In this document: piece by piece, positions 48,473-57,631 of the stretch
How the letters are laid out: the number at the start of each line of letters is the position of its first letter
Position numbering within the stretch: the stretch's first letter is position 1
Position numbers and translations under genes: made by a program
Origin: Candidatus Opimibacter iunctus
GTDB taxonomy: Bacteria; Bacteroidota; Bacteroidia; Chitinophagales; Saprospiraceae
Length of the DNA: 64,000 nt
Reading direction: 5' to 3'
NCBI GenBank assembly: GCA_016716665.1
Contig: JADJVH010000011.1
Span: forward strand, 190,658 to 254,657
Notes under the pieces: model-generated
What the model was told of the DNA's origin: nothing
The model's database searches: none
The model's input: only the letters and a program-made list of their open reading frames with translations

Positions 48473-48515
48473 GTAAGAGAGTGAGACCGTGAGAAGCGTG
48501 AGAACGTGAGAGGTG
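48473..48515 (+). repeat. CGTGAGAA octad array
   Basis: Units near GAGTGAGA, CCGTGAGA, AGCGTGAG, AACGTGAG and AGGTGTGC. Part of the 313-bp spacer 48433-48745. Confidence 0.8.
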
Positions 48516-48540
48516 TGCGAATGGGTGCGGGAGGTGGGAG

Positions 48541-48690
48541 ACCTCCGTGTACTCCGTGCAAAACCTCCGTGTGCTCCGTGCCAAATCTCCGTGTGCTCCG
48601 TGCGAAATCTCCATGTTCTCTCCAGCATATATTGCTATTGCAATGGCGGGATCTGCGCTGCACTACGACGTGCGTAACATCTGTGCGAAT
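48541..48690 (+). repeat. 22-bp CTCCGTG tandem repeat
   Basis: Three 22-bp units at 48541, 48563 and 48585 (CTCCGTGTGCTCCGTG core) plus a partial fourth, then GCACTACGACGTGCGTAAC. Shares its core with 14463-14543. No variable spacers, so not a CRISPR. Confidence 0.88.
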
Positions 48691-48745
48691 CCTCCAGACC
48701 ATGTTTAGGAAAACGTGAATCCAAATCGTTTCGTATTTTGTCCAC

Positions 48746-49914
48746 ATGGAAAAGGGAGGCGTTAGCCTATTTATGGTATTATTTGCCTGCCTGATGGGTG
48801 CTTGTAACCAGGCTCCGTCGGACGCTGCCAATGCAGGTGGATCAAAAACAGATTCACTCACGCAGGTAGCTGCAGGAACACTGGCCCTGGACAAAATCAA
48901 ACTCCCTCCGGGTTTCAAGATCGAAGTGTATGCTGAAGGTATCACCAATGCCAGATCACTTGAGATCAGCCCTTCCGGTATCCTGTATGTCGGCACGATG
49001 AGCAAAGGCGATGTTTACGCCTTGAAGGACGAAAACAATGATTTGATCGCGGAGAAGAAATGGACCATAGCCACAGGACTCAAGATGCCCAATGGCGTGG
49101 CGTTTAAGGACGGAGACCTCTATGTCGCTGAAGTCAGCAAGATATTGAAATATCCCGCCATCGAATCAAAGCTCGATAAGCCAGAAATGGAAGTGTTCTA
49201 TGACCAGTATCCTGACAAGGAACATCATGGCTGGAAATATATAGCTTTCGGTCCTGATGGTAACCTATACGTCCCTGTCGGTGCTCCATGCAATATCTGT
49301 GAATCTGATGATGAGGTTTTTGGGACGATCACGCGCATCAATATGGCTTCAAAGACACGCGATATCATACAACGAGGTATACGCAATACAGTAGGATTGA
49401 CATGGCATCCGGAGACAAAGGAAATGTGGTTTACGGACAATGGAGGAGACTGGCTCGAGAAGATATGCCTTCCTGTGAACTCAACTATGCCCCCAAAGAA
49501 GGAATGAATTTCGGATATCCGTATTGTCACCAGGGCGATTACCCCGATCCCAAACTTGGCAAGAAACATGCATGTAGTGAATTCACACCCCCTGCCGAAA
49601 AACTCGGTGCACATGTTGCGCCACTTGGTCTTGATTTTTATACCGGCACGATGTTCCCTGAAAAATACAGAAACCAACTCTTCATCGCCGAGCATGGCTC
49701 ATGGAACCGTACCAAACCATCAGGTTATCGTGTCGTCATGGTTACCATCGAAGATAATATGATCACCTCTCATGAAGTCTTTGCCGAAGGCTGGCTCCAG
49801 GGCGGTGCTGCCTGGGGAAGACCCGTGGATATTGAGTTTCTACCCGATGGATCTATGCTGGTCTCTGATGATTATGCAAATGTGATCTATCGAATCTCCT
49901 ACTCCGGCCAATAA
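48746..49914 (+). CDS. PQQ-type sugar (glucose/sorbosone) dehydrogenase lipoprotein, one frameshift
   Basis: About 389 residues after correction. The lipobox LMGAC places it in the envelope. The six-bladed propeller fold is shown by ITNARSLEISPSGILYVGTM, MPNGVAFKDGDLYVAEVSKI, WKYIAFGPDGNLYVPVGAPC, EHGSWNRTKPSGYRV and RPVDIEFLPDGSMLVSDDYA. The frame breaks near 49457, where CTCGAG should read CTCGGAG; this restores DWLGEDMPSCELNYAPKEG. A CGTATTTTGT element 11-20 bp upstream of the ATG resembles that of icmF. Oxidises an aldose or related compound if PQQ is available; substrate unknown. Confidence 0.9.
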
Positions 49915-50090
49915 ATCACACCCACACCCACAAGTCTCACGTTTTCAATTCACAAATGGATAAACGTGGTGCAGGCACCATGCGATATTTTCCCACGACT
50001 TAAAAGTCAGGGCTATTCAATAGATTCTACCTGAATATTTTTAAAAAACCCACACACTGCACCCACACTTCTCACGTTCTCACACTCATA

Positions 50091-50130
50091 CTCCACTTTT
50101 CACTTTTCGCTTTTCATTTTTCGTTTATCA
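50091..50130 (-). repeat. GTGAAAA/ATGAAAA heptad array at the end of the SDR gene
   Basis: On the minus strand the SDR stop TGA runs into TAAACGAAAAATGAAAAGCG, then AAAAGTGAAAAGTGG. CTCACGTT-type octads lie just beyond, at 50060-50090. Confidence 0.82.
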
Positions 50131-50829
50131 CAAGTCTCCGAGCTGTGGCCTGATGATTATTTCCTCCACCACCGAAGAAGGTCCCATCCTCGTGCATGCC
50201 AGCACTGCTTCTGCTACATCCTCAGCGGGCATTAGCCTGTCAGGGGCATAAGGGGCATTACCCCAGGAGGCAGACCAGGTGGCACCTGGCATGATCGAAG
50301 TCACCTTGATCCCGTGTGGTTTCATTTCTTCACGCAATGCCTTGCTGAAACCAAGCATTGCGAATTTGCTGATCGTATAGGAACCACCATTGGGGTAGGA
50401 CATAAAGCTGGCGATCGAACACATATTGATGATGTGGCCTTGCTTGCGGTTCATCATTCCGGGCAGGAGAGTACGGGTCAAGTAATATGGGCTATAAAGA
50501 TTCAGCGCCATGGTTGATTCCAGTGCTCCATCATCCTCACCATGCACCGAGCCTGGAAGAAAGACACCTGCATTGTTGATCAGGAGATCGATCTCCGGCC
50601 ATATCGCCAGGATATCTTCTCCGTATTTGATGGTTTCTTCTTTTTCAGCAAAATCCACCCAATGGATGAGGCATTCCTGCCCGGGATAACCTTGGGTGAC
50701 CTCATCCTGCAAAGCCTCAAGATCCTCGAGGTTTCTGCTCGTGGCAGCAACATTCCATCCTTCCCTGGCCAGGGCCAGCAGGACCGCGCGCCCTATTCCC
50801 TTTGTCGAACCTGTTATAACTGCGTTCAT
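50128..50829 (-). CDS. Short-chain dehydrogenase/reductase
   Basis: 233 residues. NAD(P)-binding motif TGSTKGIG at the N-terminus, NNAG near 88, catalytic S-Y-K as CSIASFMSYPNGGSYTISK. MLGFSKALREEMKPHGIKV and PGATWSASW follow. Substrate unknown. The C-terminus ends PQLGDL and the stop touches a heptad array. Confidence 0.9.
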   Translation of the reverse strand: MNAVITGSTKGIGRAVLLALAREGWNVAATSRNLEDLEALQDEVTQGYPGQECLIHWVDFAEKEETIKYGEDILAIWPEIDLLINNAGVFLPGSVHGEDDGALESTMALNLYSPYYLTRTLLPGMMNRKQGHIINMCSIASFMSYPNGGSYTISKFAMLGFSKALREEMKPHGIKVTSIMPGATWSASWGNAPYAPDRLMPAEDVAEAVLACTRMGPSSVVEEIIIRPQLGDL

Positions 50830-50837
50830 ATTTATTT

Positions 50838-50905
50838 AGCTTTCAGCCGTCAGCTTTGAGCTTTCAGCTTTTATTGTTTTTAGCCGCCAGCTACCAGCTA
50901 CCAGA
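50838..50905 (+). repeat. AGCTTTC heptad array
   Basis: AGCTTTC, AGCCGTC, AGCTTTG, AGCTTTC, AGCTTTT at 50838-50872, then AGCCGCC, AGCTACC, AGCTACC from 50882. Directly upstream of the SDR start. First part of the 358-bp gene-free spacer 50830-51187. Confidence 0.88.
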
Positions 50906-50970
50906 GGTTATTATTTATGTTTTACCCTTTCCGTTTTCGCACGAAGTTCACGGAGAATAGTTCAATTCAT

Positions 50971-51005
50971 TGCCTCCTATCTCCTGCCTCCTATTTCCTG
51001 CCTCC
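50971..51005 (+). repeat. TGCCTCC heptad array
   Basis: TGCCTCC, TATCTCC, TGCCTCC, TATTTCC, TGCCTCC: five perfect 7-bp steps alternating two forms. Confidence 0.88.
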
Positions 51006-51015
51006 TAAAACCCAC

Positions 51016-51105
51016 ACCCATGTCCACACTTCTTACTGTCTCACTGTCTTACACTCTTACACCCATGCCCACACCTCTTACTGTCTCACTGTCTTACCGT
51101 CTTAC
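51016..51105 (+). repeat. 45-bp duplicated block of TTACTGTC octads
   Basis: Two 45-bp copies starting ACCCATG at 51016 and 51061, near-identical. Each is built of octads (TTACTGTC, TCACTGTC, TTACACTC). It lies 80 bp before mlaE. Confidence 0.85.
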
Positions 51106-51187
51106 ATACAAAGTTATCCCAAACTCAGGAACATAGACGGGCTTTCCCTCGGATGGAGTACTTTTACCTCCGCTAAGCTGGCAAACA

Positions 51188-51931
51188 ATGATTAAATTTT
51201 TTGAGCATTTCGGCAAATTCATCATTTGGATGAGACTCGTCTTCTCCCGACCGGAGAAAATGAGCATGTATTGGCGCGAGACTATGCGGCAGATGAATGA
51301 TATCGGGATCGGTTCGTTGATCATTGTCATCCTGATCTCGACCTTTATGGGAGCCGTCATGGCTGTCCAAATCAGCTACCAGCTTGGTGGCCAGCTCATT
51401 CCGAGGTATTACGTAGGGTATCTCGTCAGGGATATCACGATTATTGAGTTGGCGCCGACCATCACCTGCCTGGTACTGGCGGGCAAGGTCGGATCTAATA
51501 TGGCGGCCGAAATCGGCGGGATGCGCCAAAAGGAGCATATCGACGCCATGGAGATCATGGGGGTCAATACCTCTGCCTTCCTGGTGATGCCCAAGATTAT
51601 AGCTGCGATATGCGTTGTACCCCTCCTGGTATCAGTAGCTGCTATCGTCAGTATCCTGGGGGCCTACATCGCAGCAGTTCCAACAGGTTTGTTTAGCGGC
51701 GCAGAATATATACAAGGTATACGCTCCTATCTGGAGACATGGAACATCTTTATCATGTATGTCAAGGCGGTCGTCTTCGGCCTGATCCTGGCGTCCATAT
51801 CCTGCTACCAGGGTTATTTTGTCAAGGGTGGCAGCATCGAACTCGGTAAAGCCAGCACGGCAGCAGTGGTGATGAGCAATATCGCCATCCTGATCGCCGA
51901 TTATCTCATCGCAGTACTCCTCACTTCATGA
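51188..51931 (+). CDS. mlaE: MlaE-type ABC transporter permease
   Basis: 247 residues, five or six membrane segments. Family motifs: GAVMAVQISYQLGGQLIPRY, ELAPTITCLVLAGKVGSNMA and AEIGGMRQKEHIDAMEIMG, and the late GYFVKGGSIELGKASTAAVV. It moves phospholipids between envelope membranes with MlaF and MCE proteins; no MCE gene lies downstream here. It overlaps the ATPase gene by 4 bp (ATGA). The match TACTTTTA before the start suggests a promoter near 51156-51170. Confidence 0.93.
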   Translation: MIKFFEHFGKFIIWMRLVFSRPEKMSMYWRETMRQMNDIGIGSLIIVILISTFMGAVMAVQISYQLGGQLIPRYYVGYLVRDITIIELAPTITCLVLAGKVGSNMAAEIGGMRQKEHIDAMEIMGVNTSAFLVMPKIIAAICVVPLLVSVAAIVSILGAYIAAVPTGLFSGAEYIQGIRSYLETWNIFIMYVKAVVFGLILASISCYQGYFVKGGSIELGKASTAAVVMSNIAILIADYLIAVLLTS

Positions 51932-52683
51932 TACGCGCAGAAAACATAGCCAAGTCGTTTGGAGACCAGCATATCCTCGAGGATATCAATCTCACTTTTG
52001 AGGCCGGCAAGACCAACCTGATCATCGGGCGAAGTGGTGCCGGGAAAACTGTATTGCTTAAGATACTGGTGGGCCTCTATCCGCCTACTTCGGGCATCGT
52101 ATGGTATGACAATGTCAACTTTACAGCCCTTGCCAAGAAGAAAGTCCGGGATATCCGGATGCAGGTGGGTATGCTTTTCCAGGGTACAGCTTTGTTTGAC
52201 TCCATGACCATCGAGGAAAACGTCCGCTTCCCGATGGATATGTTTACCAATAAGACCGCAAAGGAAAAACTGGACAGGGTCAATTATTGCCTCGAAAGGG
52301 TGAGCCTCAAGGATGTACTCAAGAAATATCCATCTCAGTTGAGCGGAGGTATGCAGAAAAGGGTGGGGATTGCCAGGGCGATCGTCCTGCAGCCCAAGTA
52401 CCTGTTTTGCGACGAACCCAATTCAGGCCTGGACCCCAAGACCAGTCTGGTGATCGACGAACTCATCCATGATATCACGATCGAGAATAATATCACGACC
52501 ATCATCAATACCCATGATATGAACTCCGTGATGGAGATCGGGGACAATATAGCCCTCCTGCACAATGGCCACCTGGCCTGGGAAGGAAGCAATGATGAGG
52601 TGCTCACCTCCAAGAATGAAGTCCTCCAGGACTTCGTCTTCGCCTCTCCTTTCCTCCAGAAAGTCCGAAACCTCCACACCTAG
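51928..52683 (+). CDS. mlaF: MlaF-type ABC transporter ATP-binding protein
   Basis: 251 residues. Walker A GRSGAGKT, Q loop MLFQGTALFDSMT, signature LSGGMQKRVGIARAI, Walker B YLFCDEPNSGLDP, switch His in INTHDMNS. Energises MlaE. Followed by a clear terminator and tRNA-Leu. Confidence 0.94.
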   Translation: MIRAENIAKSFGDQHILEDINLTFEAGKTNLIIGRSGAGKTVLLKILVGLYPPTSGIVWYDNVNFTALAKKKVRDIRMQVGMLFQGTALFDSMTIEENVRFPMDMFTNKTAKEKLDRVNYCLERVSLKDVLKKYPSQLSGGMQKRVGIARAIVLQPKYLFCDEPNSGLDPKTSLVIDELIHDITIENNITTIINTHDMNSVMEIGDNIALLHNGHLAWEGSNDEVLTSKNEVLQDFVFASPFLQKVRNLHT

Positions 52684-52687
52684 AAAC

Positions 52688-52714
52688 AAAAAAGCCAGCT
52701 ATTGCTGGCTTTTT
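52688..52714 (+). terminator. Rho-independent terminator of mlaEF
   Basis: AAAAAAGCCAGC, loop TATT, GCTGGCTTTTT. It starts 4 bp past the mlaF stop. The sharp stem and T run are classic. Confidence 0.93.
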
Positions 52715-52719
52715 GATTC

Positions 52720-52749
52720 TTCATTTTTCACTTTTCGTTTTTCACTTAA
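52720..52749 (+). repeat. TTTTCAC/TTTTCGT heptad array left of tRNA-Leu
   Basis: Heptads CATTTTT, CACTTTT, CGTTTTT, CACTTAA. Mirrors the array on the other side of the tRNA gene. Confidence 0.8.
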
Positions 52750-52753
52750 GAAG

Positions 52754-52837
52754 TGCCCGGGGAGGGACTCGAACCCTCACGTCCTATTGGACACATGCCC
52801 CTCAAACATGCCTGTCTACCAATTTCAGCACCCGGGC
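52754..52837 (-). tRNA. tRNA-Leu (anticodon GAG)
   Basis: 84 nt, class II. Acceptor GCCCGGG pairs with CCCGGGC, discriminator A. Anticodon stem CATGT/GCATG with loop TTGAGGG; the anticodon GAG is at 52801-52803 on the complement. Long variable arm TGTCCAATAGGAC. T arm GAGGG-TTCGAGT-CCCTC. CCA is not encoded. Confidence 0.97.
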
Positions 52838-52865
52838 GGGTACTTAACGGGACGCGAAGATAATT

Positions 52866-52894
52866 TAAAAATGAAAAACGAAAAATGAAAAGCG
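52866..52894 (+). repeat. ATGAAAA heptad array right of tRNA-Leu
   Basis: AAAAATGAAAAACGAAAAAT and on to GAAAAGCG. Complement of the array at 52720-52749, so the tRNA sits between inverted copies. Confidence 0.8.
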
Positions 52895-53301
52895 TTGCTT
52901 TGGCCATTTAGCCCAGAGACTTTAGTTGATATGGCCACAGGAAGGAACCGGAGCGGGGTAAAAGAGAGAAAGGAGTCCGGATTCCAATAGAAGTATTTCG
53001 GCGAAATACTAACGGATTAATATTATATGTAATGTGTAATATTCATGTATTCAAATTATTATTTCCTTTAATGCATCCACCCACTACCTTTTTTCAAAAA
53101 ACTCTCCCCCTGTTCAGGGATTTTCCCCGCGTTTGGTTTACCTTTAAGTCCGGTAAGTGCATCAGCAGAGGCATGAAAGTTTTTTATATATGTTGTAAAC
53201 TTTTGCCACCTCACCAGCGTTATGCTGATATTCAATAGCCTTCGATCCGCAGGATTCGCCTGCTAATCATAAAGATGTAGTTTTCTTATTTTGAGACCTT
53301 A
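52895..53301. other. Gene-free stretch beside tRNA-Leu
   Basis: No convincing gene on either strand. It holds a perfect palindrome AGTATTTC-GGC-GAAATACT at 52992-53010 and an AT-rich part at 53020-53090. No att duplication of the tRNA end and no integrase were seen. Confidence 0.6.
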
Positions 53302-53343
53302 GTCGAAAAAGCCCGGAGCAAATGTGCATACGGGCTTTTCGAC
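53302..53343. terminator. GC-cored hairpin, probable terminator of the four-helix-bundle gene
   Basis: GTCGAAAAAGCCCG (53302-53315) pairs with CGGGCTTTTCGAC (53331-53343) with one bulged A. It lies 23 bp beyond the minus-strand stop at 53366. Confidence 0.65.
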
Positions 53344-53359
53344 GTTTTCGCAAAAGCTC

Positions 53360-53395
53360 GAAAAGCTAAATGAAAAAGAAAAGAGAAAAATGAAA
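53360..53395 (-). repeat. ATGAAAA-type array at the end of the four-helix-bundle gene
   Basis: AAATGAAAAAGAAAAGAGAA followed by AAATGAAAAATAATAATAGC on the plus strand; it codes for the C-terminal tail on the minus strand. Confidence 0.7.
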
Positions 53396-53776
53396 AATAA
53401 TAATAGCAAAAGATTTTTTCTTTAGTGCATTTATTTTTGCAGTACGAATAGAGGATATGAAGATGCCTTTAATTTCCCCACAATCTTTGTAAAGTGATTC
53501 AAACTCATCTTTGGTAATGTAGTCAGTAGCCCTGAGAAGTTCCAGGAAGTACAATGTTTCGTTAGCTTCTTTCAATCCAATGCTCAACTTGCTGATAAAA
53601 TCTTTCTTGCTCTGGGCAAATTCAGCCTCACGGTCGTTGGCTCCTGGTGAAGTGCCACTTTTCAGTATTTGTCTGCTTAGCACAAATTCTTTCCTTTCGG
53701 ATTGTAATCGCTGAACCAAGCGGACAATTTTCACAGCGAAAGCAAAAGCTTTTTCAGATAGAATAGAATTTTTCAT
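53366..53776 (-). CDS. Four-helix-bundle protein (S23/23S rRNA-IVP family)
   Basis: 136 residues. SEKAFAFAVKIVRLVQRL, RQILKSGTSPGANDREAEFA, DFISKLSIGLKEANETLYFL and LLRATDYITKDEF are family hallmarks. Found both in rRNA intervening sequences and as chromosomal single genes, as here; role unknown. The last 18 residues (KKKSFAIIIFHFSLFFFI) are not typical and are encoded by a TTTTTCAT-type repeat, so the normal C-terminus has been replaced by repeat sequence or lies before a small error. Confidence 0.87.
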   Translation of the reverse strand: MKNSILSEKAFAFAVKIVRLVQRLQSERKEFVLSRQILKSGTSPGANDREAEFAQSKKDFISKLSIGLKEANETLYFLELLRATDYITKDEFESLYKDCGEIKGIFISSIRTAKINALKKKSFAIIIFHFSLFFFI

Positions 53777-53873
53777 AACTATTTAGTTTTCAATGGTGAA
53801 TTGAAAAATTAGGGCTTTATCATGTGAAATGCAAATCATTTTTCCAGCAGTAGCTGTCGATCACGACCCATTT

Positions 53874-53901
53874 TTCCCTTTTCATTTTTCATTTTTCATT
53901 T
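53874..53901 (+). repeat. TTTTCAT heptad array upstream of dnaE
   Basis: Four TTTTCAT-type units ending in TACTTTG, a likely promoter element, just 3-10 bp before the dnaE ATG. Confidence 0.8.
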
Positions 53902-53911
53902 ACTTTGTAGA

Positions 53912-56900
53912 ATGCCGGAATTTGTTCACTTGCACTGCCACACGCACTATTCACTGCTGGATGGAGCCTCCCATATCCCCGAACTCATGGACAAGGCTGT
54001 CGCTGACGGCCAGAAGGGAATAGCAATCACTGACCATGGCAATATGTTCGGTGCTTTCGAGTTTGTATCGGAAGCCAAGAAGCGCAAACTCAAGGCCCTC
54101 GTAGGATGCGAATTCTACCTGGTCCAGGACAGGCACAAACGCCAGTTTCAAACCTCCAAGGGAGAGCGCGACAACCGATATCACCAGCTACTCCTCGCCA
54201 AGGATCAGGAAGGATACCAAAATCTCTCTAAGCTGTGTTCACTTGGATTTATTGAAGGTACCTACAGCGGTTATCCGAGGATCGATAAGGAACTCCTCCT
54301 TCAATACCACAAAGGACTCATCGCTACCAGTTGTTGTATCGGCGCAGAGATACCACAGACCATCCTCACCGGTGATCTCGAGAAAGCAGAGAAAGCAGTG
54401 CAGTGGTGGCTGGATATTTTTGGAGAAGATTTTTATATAGAGCTGCAACGTCAGCGCGGACTCGAGTCCATTGATGATACCGGCTTCAGCCAGGAGAAGG
54501 TCAACCAGATACTTCTCGGCTTTGCTAAAAAATACAACATCAAGGTCATCGCGACCAACGATGCGCATTATATCAATGAAGAAGATGCCAAGGCCCATGA
54601 CATCATCCTCTGTGTCAATACCGGAAAGAAAATGTCAGAGCCTGGAAGGTTTCAGTTTCCAAGCACTGATTTTTATTTCAAGACCCAGGAGGAGATGAAC
54701 CTCATCTTCCATGATATCCCTGAGGCAATCGATAATACCAATGAGATTTTTGACAAGATCACTTCTCCCGTATTGACAAGGGATGTGTTGCTCCCCAATT
54801 TTCCTGTTCCGCAGGGCTTTAAAGATCAGGCCGCTTACCTGCGTCACCTGGTCTATGAAGGGGCACTGCATCGGTACGGTACGATCCTGCCGGATATCAA
54901 AGAACGTCTTGACTGGGAGCTAAGTGTCATTGAAAAAATGAACTTCAACGGATACTTCCTCATCGTCCAGGATTTTATCAGGGCAGCAAGGAAGATGGAT
55001 GTAAGCGTAGGCCCGGGTCGGGGATCAGGCGCTGGATCTGCAGTCGCCTATTGCCTGACCATCACCAATATCGATCCACTCAAGTATAACCTGCTGTTTG
55101 AGCGCTTCCTCAATCCGGAACGTGTCTCCATGCCCGACTTTGATATTGACTTTGATGACGAAGGTCGACAACGCGTGATTGATTATGTGGTCAATAAGTA
55201 TGGAAAAAACCAGGTCGCTCAGATCGTCACGTTTGGTACCATGGCCGCCAAGTCTTCCATACGTGATGTTGGTAGGGTCTTGGAATTGCCACTACCGGAT
55301 ACAGACCGTCTGGCCAAGATGGTGCCGATCACTCCCGGTACAACGTTGGCCAAGATATTTAAGGAAGGAAAAGAAGCTGAGAATGATGCCCAATCCCGCG
55401 ATCTGGAAAATATCCGCAAGCTGAGGGATATAGAGAAGACAGATACGGCTGAAGGAGAGATATTACGGCTTGCACAGCAGGTAGAAGGTACAGTGCGCAA
55501 CACCGGTATCCATGCCGCAGGGATGATTATTGCCCCGGCGATATCATGCAGTATATTCCTGTATGTACATCATCGGAAACAGAATTGCTGGTCACCCAGT
55601 TTGAAGGTGGCGTAGTCGAATCCGCAGGGATGCTGAAGATGGACTTCCTGGGCCTGAAGACCCTGTCTATCGTCAAGGATGCCATCAAGATTATCGCAGA
55701 GCGGCAAGGCACGACCGAACTCATCGATCCGGATAATATTCCACTTGATGACCCTGCTACGTTTACGTTGTTTCAGAAAGGGGAGACCATCGGGATATTC
55801 CAGTTTGAATCCACGGGCATGCAGAAGTACCTGCGTGAACTTGTGCCAACAAATATTGAGGACCTCATCGCGATGAACGCGCTCTATCGCCCGGGACCCA
55901 TGAATTACATCCCCATCTTTGTCAACCGTAAGCATGGAAGGGAGCAGGTGGAATACCCGCATGAATGGATGACTGACTTGCTCAAGCCCACGTACGGGAT
56001 CATGGTCTATCAGGAACAGATCATGCAGGCCGCACAGATCATGGCAGGCTATAGTCTCGGCGCTGCGGATATGTTGCGCAGGGCCATGGGAAAGAAGAAG
56101 GCGGATGAAATGGAAAAGCACCGGCAGATTTTTGTCGAAGGAGCCACCGCCAAGGGAGTACCCTCCGTCAAGGCAGATGAGATATTTGAAATCATGTCCA
56201 AGTTTGCCAGCTATGGTTTCAACCGTTCACATAGTGCTGCATACACTGTGTTGTCTGTTCAGACGGCATGGCTCAAGACACACTTTCCTGCCGAATTTAT
56301 GGCTGCAGTACTGACGCACAATAAGAATGATATCACCAAGCTCAACTTTTTCCTTAGGGAGTGCAAGCGGATGAATATCCCGGTTTTGCCTCCGGATGTC
56401 AACGAGAGTAATATCAATTTTACCGTCAACGCCAAAGGGGCTATCCGCTTCGGATTGTCAGCACTCAAGAATATGGGTGAAGGCTCCGGAGATGATATCA
56501 TCAATGAACGCAAAACCAATGGACCTTTCCAGTCTATCTTCGATTTGACCTCCAGAGTCAATCTCAAGGCGGTCAATAAGAAAGCACTCGAAGCCCTGGT
56601 GATGGGTGGTGGCCTCGATTGTTTTGAAGGCACACACCGCGCGCAGTATTTTGCTCCAACAGACAAATACGAATCCCTGATCGAGCATGCGATAAGGTAT
56701 GGCCAATCTGTACAGGCCCAGGCTAGTCAGACCCAACTTACATTGTTCGGTGATTCGTCATCCAATATGTTCCAGGCTCCTGCTATGCCACAGGTGCCAC
56801 AATGGTCACTGATCGAGAAACTCACCAGGGAGAAAGAGATCACCGGGATCTACATGTCTGGTCATCCACTCGATGATTACAGGCTTGAAATAGAGCATTT

Positions 56901-57438
56901 CACCAATTGCCCGCTGGACATGGTGACAGTGCACAAGGACAAGCACCTCAAACTGGCAGGCATGGTCACCAATGCGGATCACCGGGTCACCAAGAAAGGA
57001 ACAGGGTGGGGGATATTTACCTTACAGGATTTCAGGGGCTCACTTGATATACGGCTCTTCAATGAAGACTATAAGAAGTACCGGGACATCATGACTGTCG
57101 GCGAAGCCCTCTTTGTCGAAGGCCATTATCAGCTGAGTTGGAATGGCCAGGAACATGAATTCAGGATCACATCCGCCCGTATGCTCGCCAGCATCGGTGA
57201 GGAATTGACTAAATCAATCACCGTCAAGATTTCCATCGACCAGCTTGATCAGTTTCTCCTCGACAGTCTCGATAAGATATGCGAGCAGCATAAAGGGAGG
57301 CACAAGCTCAAGTTGCAGGTCTATGACCGCGAAGATGACTTCATCCTCGGCCTGATCTCCAAGTCCAACAAAGTCAAGGCGGCAAGTGCCATGATCGAAG
57401 ACCTGGATGCTCTGGGTATAAAATATAAATTGAATTAA
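53912..57438 (+). CDS. dnaE: DNA polymerase III subunit alpha, one frameshift
   Basis: About 1175 residues after correction. Replicative polymerase. PHP domain at the N-terminus (FVHLHCHTHYSLLDGA, ITDHGNMFGAFEF), palm with GPGRGSGAGSAVAYCL and the catalytic acids in MPDFDIDFDDEGR (about 408-420), fingers (MLRRAMGKKKADEM, FNRSHSAAYTVLSVQTAWLK), a helix-hairpin-helix region and an OB domain (KLAGMVTNADHRVTKKGTGW). The frame breaks at 55537-55538: CCCCGGCG should be CCCCGGGCG, restoring IIAPGDIMQYIPV. An essential gene cannot be inactive, so this is a sequence error. Not PolC: no exonuclease insert. Confidence 0.97.
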
Positions 57439-57442
57439 GGTC

Positions 57443-57469
57443 GTAGAGACGCGATTTATCGCGTTCTAC
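57443..57469. repeat. GTAGAGACGCGA palindromic repeat
   Basis: GTAGAGACGCGAT-TT-ATCGCGTTCTAC, near-perfect inverted repeat 5 bp after the dnaE stop. The same palindrome type is common between genes in cyanobacteria and some Bacteroidota. May act as terminator. Confidence 0.75.
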
Positions 57470-57521
57470 TTTGGACGAAGGCCCCGGGGTGGTTAAAGCG
57501 AGCTTGTCCACTCCTCCACCT

Positions 57522-57554
57522 GACTGCTGATTGCTCACTGTTAGCTGACAGCGC
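57522..57554 (+). repeat. GACTGCT heptad array
   Basis: GACTGCT, GATTGCT, CACTGTT, AGCTGAC, AGCGC. Lies between dnaE and the next gene. Confidence 0.7.
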
Positions 57555-57631
57555 AACCCCAAACGTTAAAATATTGTTATAACACCATCCGTTAACATCT
57601 TTACCAGCCGGATGGGAGTTATCATTAAGGA

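Noticed and set aside
48541..48620. CRISPR array
   Set aside because: 22-bp units follow one another with no unique spacers, and no cas gene is present.
50917..51195. 92-residue frame rich in T, H, Y and L
   Set aside because: Translation of the tandem repeats; the 15-residue period simply mirrors the 45-bp block.
52754..53365. Integrated element at tRNA-Leu
   Set aside because: No integrase, no duplicated tRNA 3' end and no cargo genes; only repeats and small palindromes.
55500..55620. Programmed frameshift in dnaE
   Set aside because: No slippery heptamer or downstream stimulator is apparent and the break is a GGG-to-GG loss like others in the window; sequence error is simpler.
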